Assembly (NCBI RefSeq): GCF_023111095.1
Contig: NZ_JALGYW010000014.1
Span: 1 to 64,000, forward strand
DNA length: 64,000 bases
Direction: 5' to 3'
Source: Maribellus sp. YY47
GTDB lineage: Bacteria; Bacteroidota; Bacteroidia; Bacteroidales; Prolixibacteraceae
In this document: piece by piece, positions 62,638 through 64,000 of the stretch
Numbering within the stretch: position 1 is the first letter of the stretch
How the letters are laid out: each line of letters begins with the position of its first letter
Notes under the pieces: model-generated
Told to the model about the DNA's origin: nothing
Database searches by the model: none
Seen by the model: only the letters and a program-made list of their open reading frames with translations
Made by a program: the position numbers and the translations under genes

Positions 62638-63074
62638 CAGGCTATTATCCACCCATAGGATTTCATTTCAGCGTTGAGTTTCCGGAGATTTCTTCCAATG
62701 GCAAAGATCAGCAGTTTCAGTCGGTTACCGGCTTATCGGTCGATATTGATACGGAAGAAGTTGTGGAAGGGGGCGAAAACCGGTTTAAACACAAAATTCC
62801 GGTTCGTACCAAATATCCAAACCTGGTGTTAAAGCGGGGTTTGCTGGTCGATTCGGAGGTGATAAAGTGGTGCCGCGACGCTGTGGAGAACTTTCAGTTC
62901 AAACCCACCGGGATCATTGTAAAACTGTTGAACGAGAAACACGAACCACTGGTTAGCTGGAGCATCGTTCATGCATATCCCGTGAAATGGAGTCTTGTTG
63001 ATCTGAATGCCGAAGAAAGCAAACTGGCAATTGAAACGCTGGAATTAACCTACAACTACTTTAAAGTGATTTAA
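62634..63074 (+). CDS. Inner tube protein (gp19 family) 2
   Basis: 146 residues, a diverged copy of the preceding protein: YYPPIGFHFSVEFPEISSNGKDQQFQSVTGLSVDIDTEEVVEGGENRFKHKIPVRTKYPNLVLKRGLLVDS. It keeps the same strand order and a similar C-terminal block (KLAIETLELTYNYF). In PVC-type systems such a second tube paralogue (Pvc5-like) is the initiator or adaptor between baseplate and tube. The 4-bp overlap with tube 1 supports coupled synthesis. Confidence 0.85.
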   Translation: MTGYYPPIGFHFSVEFPEISSNGKDQQFQSVTGLSVDIDTEEVVEGGENRFKHKIPVRTKYPNLVLKRGLLVDSEVIKWCRDAVENFQFKPTGIIVKLLNEKHEPLVSWSIVHAYPVKWSLVDLNAEESKLAIETLELTYNYFKVI

Positions 63075-63076
63075 TC

Positions 63077-63235
63077 ATGCCGATCGAGATAAAGGAACTA
63101 CACATTCGAATCAATGTGTCGAACGATGCCGACCAACCTGCAACATCTGCAGCGCCTGCCAATTCAAAAGAGGAAATTATTGAAGCCTGTGTGGAACAAA
63201 TAATGGAAATTCTGGACAGAAAGGAGGAGCGGTAA
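63077..63235 (+). CDS. DUF5908-like small protein (52 aa)
   Basis: ATG 63077, TAA 63233. The start MPIEIKELHIRINV is the hallmark of DUF5908 peptides that accompany bacterial contractile systems. An Ala/Pro/Ser-rich linker follows, then an acidic amphipathic helix, EEIIEACVEQIMEILDRKEER. Function unknown, possibly an assembly or baseplate factor. Only 1 bp separates it from the next gene. Confidence 0.75.
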   Translation: MPIEIKELHIRINVSNDADQPATSAAPANSKEEIIEACVEQIMEILDRKEER

Positions 63236-63236
63236 G

Positions 63237-63956
63237 ATGTCAGGAGAACTGGTAAAACTTCAGATAAAAGCATACAGCGATGAGCAGTTTAATAACGAGG
63301 TAGCCAATGGCGAATTTCGGACCCTGTTGAATCCTGAAAAGTACGTCTTTAAATACAAGGTGGAACAAAACAGTCAGCAGGCCTCAGGGACGAGTTCGTC
63401 GGCGCCGCGTTATAACCGCACACCGCCCGAAGACCTGGATCTGGAGTTTATTTTCGACCGAACAGGTGTTCTTTTAAATTACGGGGATCCATCCACCGCT
63501 TCCGATGATCATTTGTCGGTTGACGAGGGAGTGGGGATTGCTGACGATGTGGATCAGTTCAAACGCGTGGTTTTCGACTACAATGGAGATGAGCACCGTC
63601 CGAACTACCTGATCATCACCTGGGGGGCACTTTTGTTTAAAGGAGTGCTCACCGAAATGGATATCACTTTTAAGTTGTTTAAATCCGACGGAACGCCGCT
63701 GCGTGCCACAGCCACAGCCAAGTTCAAAGGTTTTATCGAGGACAATCTCAGGGTGGCGCTGGAGAACAATACTTCTCCCGATTTAACTCACGTGAGAATT
63801 GTAACCGAAGGCGATACACTGCCCCTGATGACATTCCGGATTTACGGTGATTCAAAATATTACCTGGAGGTGGCAAAAGTGAACAAGATCACCAATTTCA
63901 GGAAACTGAAAGTTGGTCAGCAAATTTTCTTTCCACCCATAGAAAAAGTCTCGTAA
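63237..63956 (+). CDS. Tube/baseplate LysM-type protein (Pvc7-like)
   Basis: 239 residues. The first 170 resemble the CIS tube-adaptor domain: LVKLQIKAYSDEQFNNEVANGEFRTLLNPEKYVFKYKVEQNSQQ, LDLEFIFDRTGVL and YLIITWGALLFKGVLTEMDITFKLFKSDGTPLRATATAKF. The last 50 form a LysM-like motif (YLEVAKVNKITNFRKLKVGQQIFFPP). LysM-bearing adaptors (Pvc7/gp53-like) join tube and baseplate. Next to the spike gene, as expected. Confidence 0.8.
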   Translation: MSGELVKLQIKAYSDEQFNNEVANGEFRTLLNPEKYVFKYKVEQNSQQASGTSSSAPRYNRTPPEDLDLEFIFDRTGVLLNYGDPSTASDDHLSVDEGVGIADDVDQFKRVVFDYNGDEHRPNYLIITWGALLFKGVLTEMDITFKLFKSDGTPLRATATAKFKGFIEDNLRVALENNTSPDLTHVRIVTEGDTLPLMTFRIYGDSKYYLEVAKVNKITNFRKLKVGQQIFFPPIEKVS

Positions 63957-63957
63957 T

Positions 63958-64000
63958 ATGCCTGAACAAAGAGTCATACCAACACAACGGTCTGCCGATC
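63958..64000 (+). CDS. Start of a probable VgrG/Pvc8-like spike gene (partial)
   Basis: ATG at 63958, immediately after the LysM protein. The visible 14 codons encode MPEQRVIPTQRSAD. The position directly after the LysM adaptor matches the usual eCIS gene order, where the gp27/gp5-type spike (VgrG-like) comes next. Only position and this short start support the call; the gene is cut by the window end. Confidence 0.6.
   Translation, partial: MPEQRVIPTQRSAD

Noticed and set aside
58737-64000. Type VI secretion system
   Set aside because: No TssJLM-type genes in view; single sheath plus DUF4255, DUF5908 and LysM adaptor fit the extracellular type.

Overview
The window looks like a chromosomal segment of a Bacteroidota bacterium, most likely from the Marinilabiliales/Prolixibacteraceae group (inference). 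Evidence: promoters carry the TAnnTTTG -7 box typical of the phylum, purine-rich Shine-Dalgarno sequences are mostly absent, and many families are characteristic of it (DUF4412, DUF4251, DUF1460, DUF4255, DUF5908, the GGGtGRT protein, NhaD, a TamB-like giant). No rRNA, CRISPR array or transposase gene is present. One tRNA (Pro, GGG) is found.

Layout. 0-1.5 kb: the end of xylose isomerase and a xylose symporter. 2.1-17.1 kb: a stress/glycan region with a GH130 enzyme, an acyltransferase pair, CsbD-like, SPFH and UspA proteins, fumarase, a cold-shock protein, a GT4-toroid glycosyltransferase, a cupin, a B12-radical SAM protein and an AraC regulator. Four copies of a 41-bp element occur here, always in the same orientation to a downstream gene. 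In three of them a -7-like box starts exactly 19 nt beyond the element; this looks like an undescribed regulon. 17.3-41.4 kb: housekeeping and envelope genes (trxB, rhaB, hemolysin III, SSS symporter, YitT, ExbB-ExbD-TonB, NhaD, TamB, TsaD, SfsA, acyltransferase), interrupted by a MITE-like element. 41.5-50.8 kb: superoxide dismutase followed by an accessory stretch with dispersed repeats, secreted and LRR proteins, an AT-rich OLD-type ATPase/TOPRIM protein, six 41-bp tandem repeats and a split-Soret-like cytochrome. 50.8-58.3 kb: enolase, a C_GCAxxG_C_C protein, the GGGtGRT/NifU-like pair with two broken duplicates of its 3' end, DUF190-CrcB and PBP4 carboxypeptidase.

58.7 kb to the right edge: the start of an extracellular contractile injection system (eCIS) operon. 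It encodes a DUF4255/Pvc16-like protein, an unrecognised 292-residue protein, a sheath with a large central insertion, two gp19-type tube proteins, a DUF5908 peptide, a LysM-type tube/baseplate protein and the first codons of a probable VgrG-like spike. The locus is cut by the window edge, so its ATPase, baseplate wedges and cargo are not visible.

The two most interesting signals are the 41-bp operator-like element with its probable AraC regulator, and the eCIS operon with its unknown second gene.
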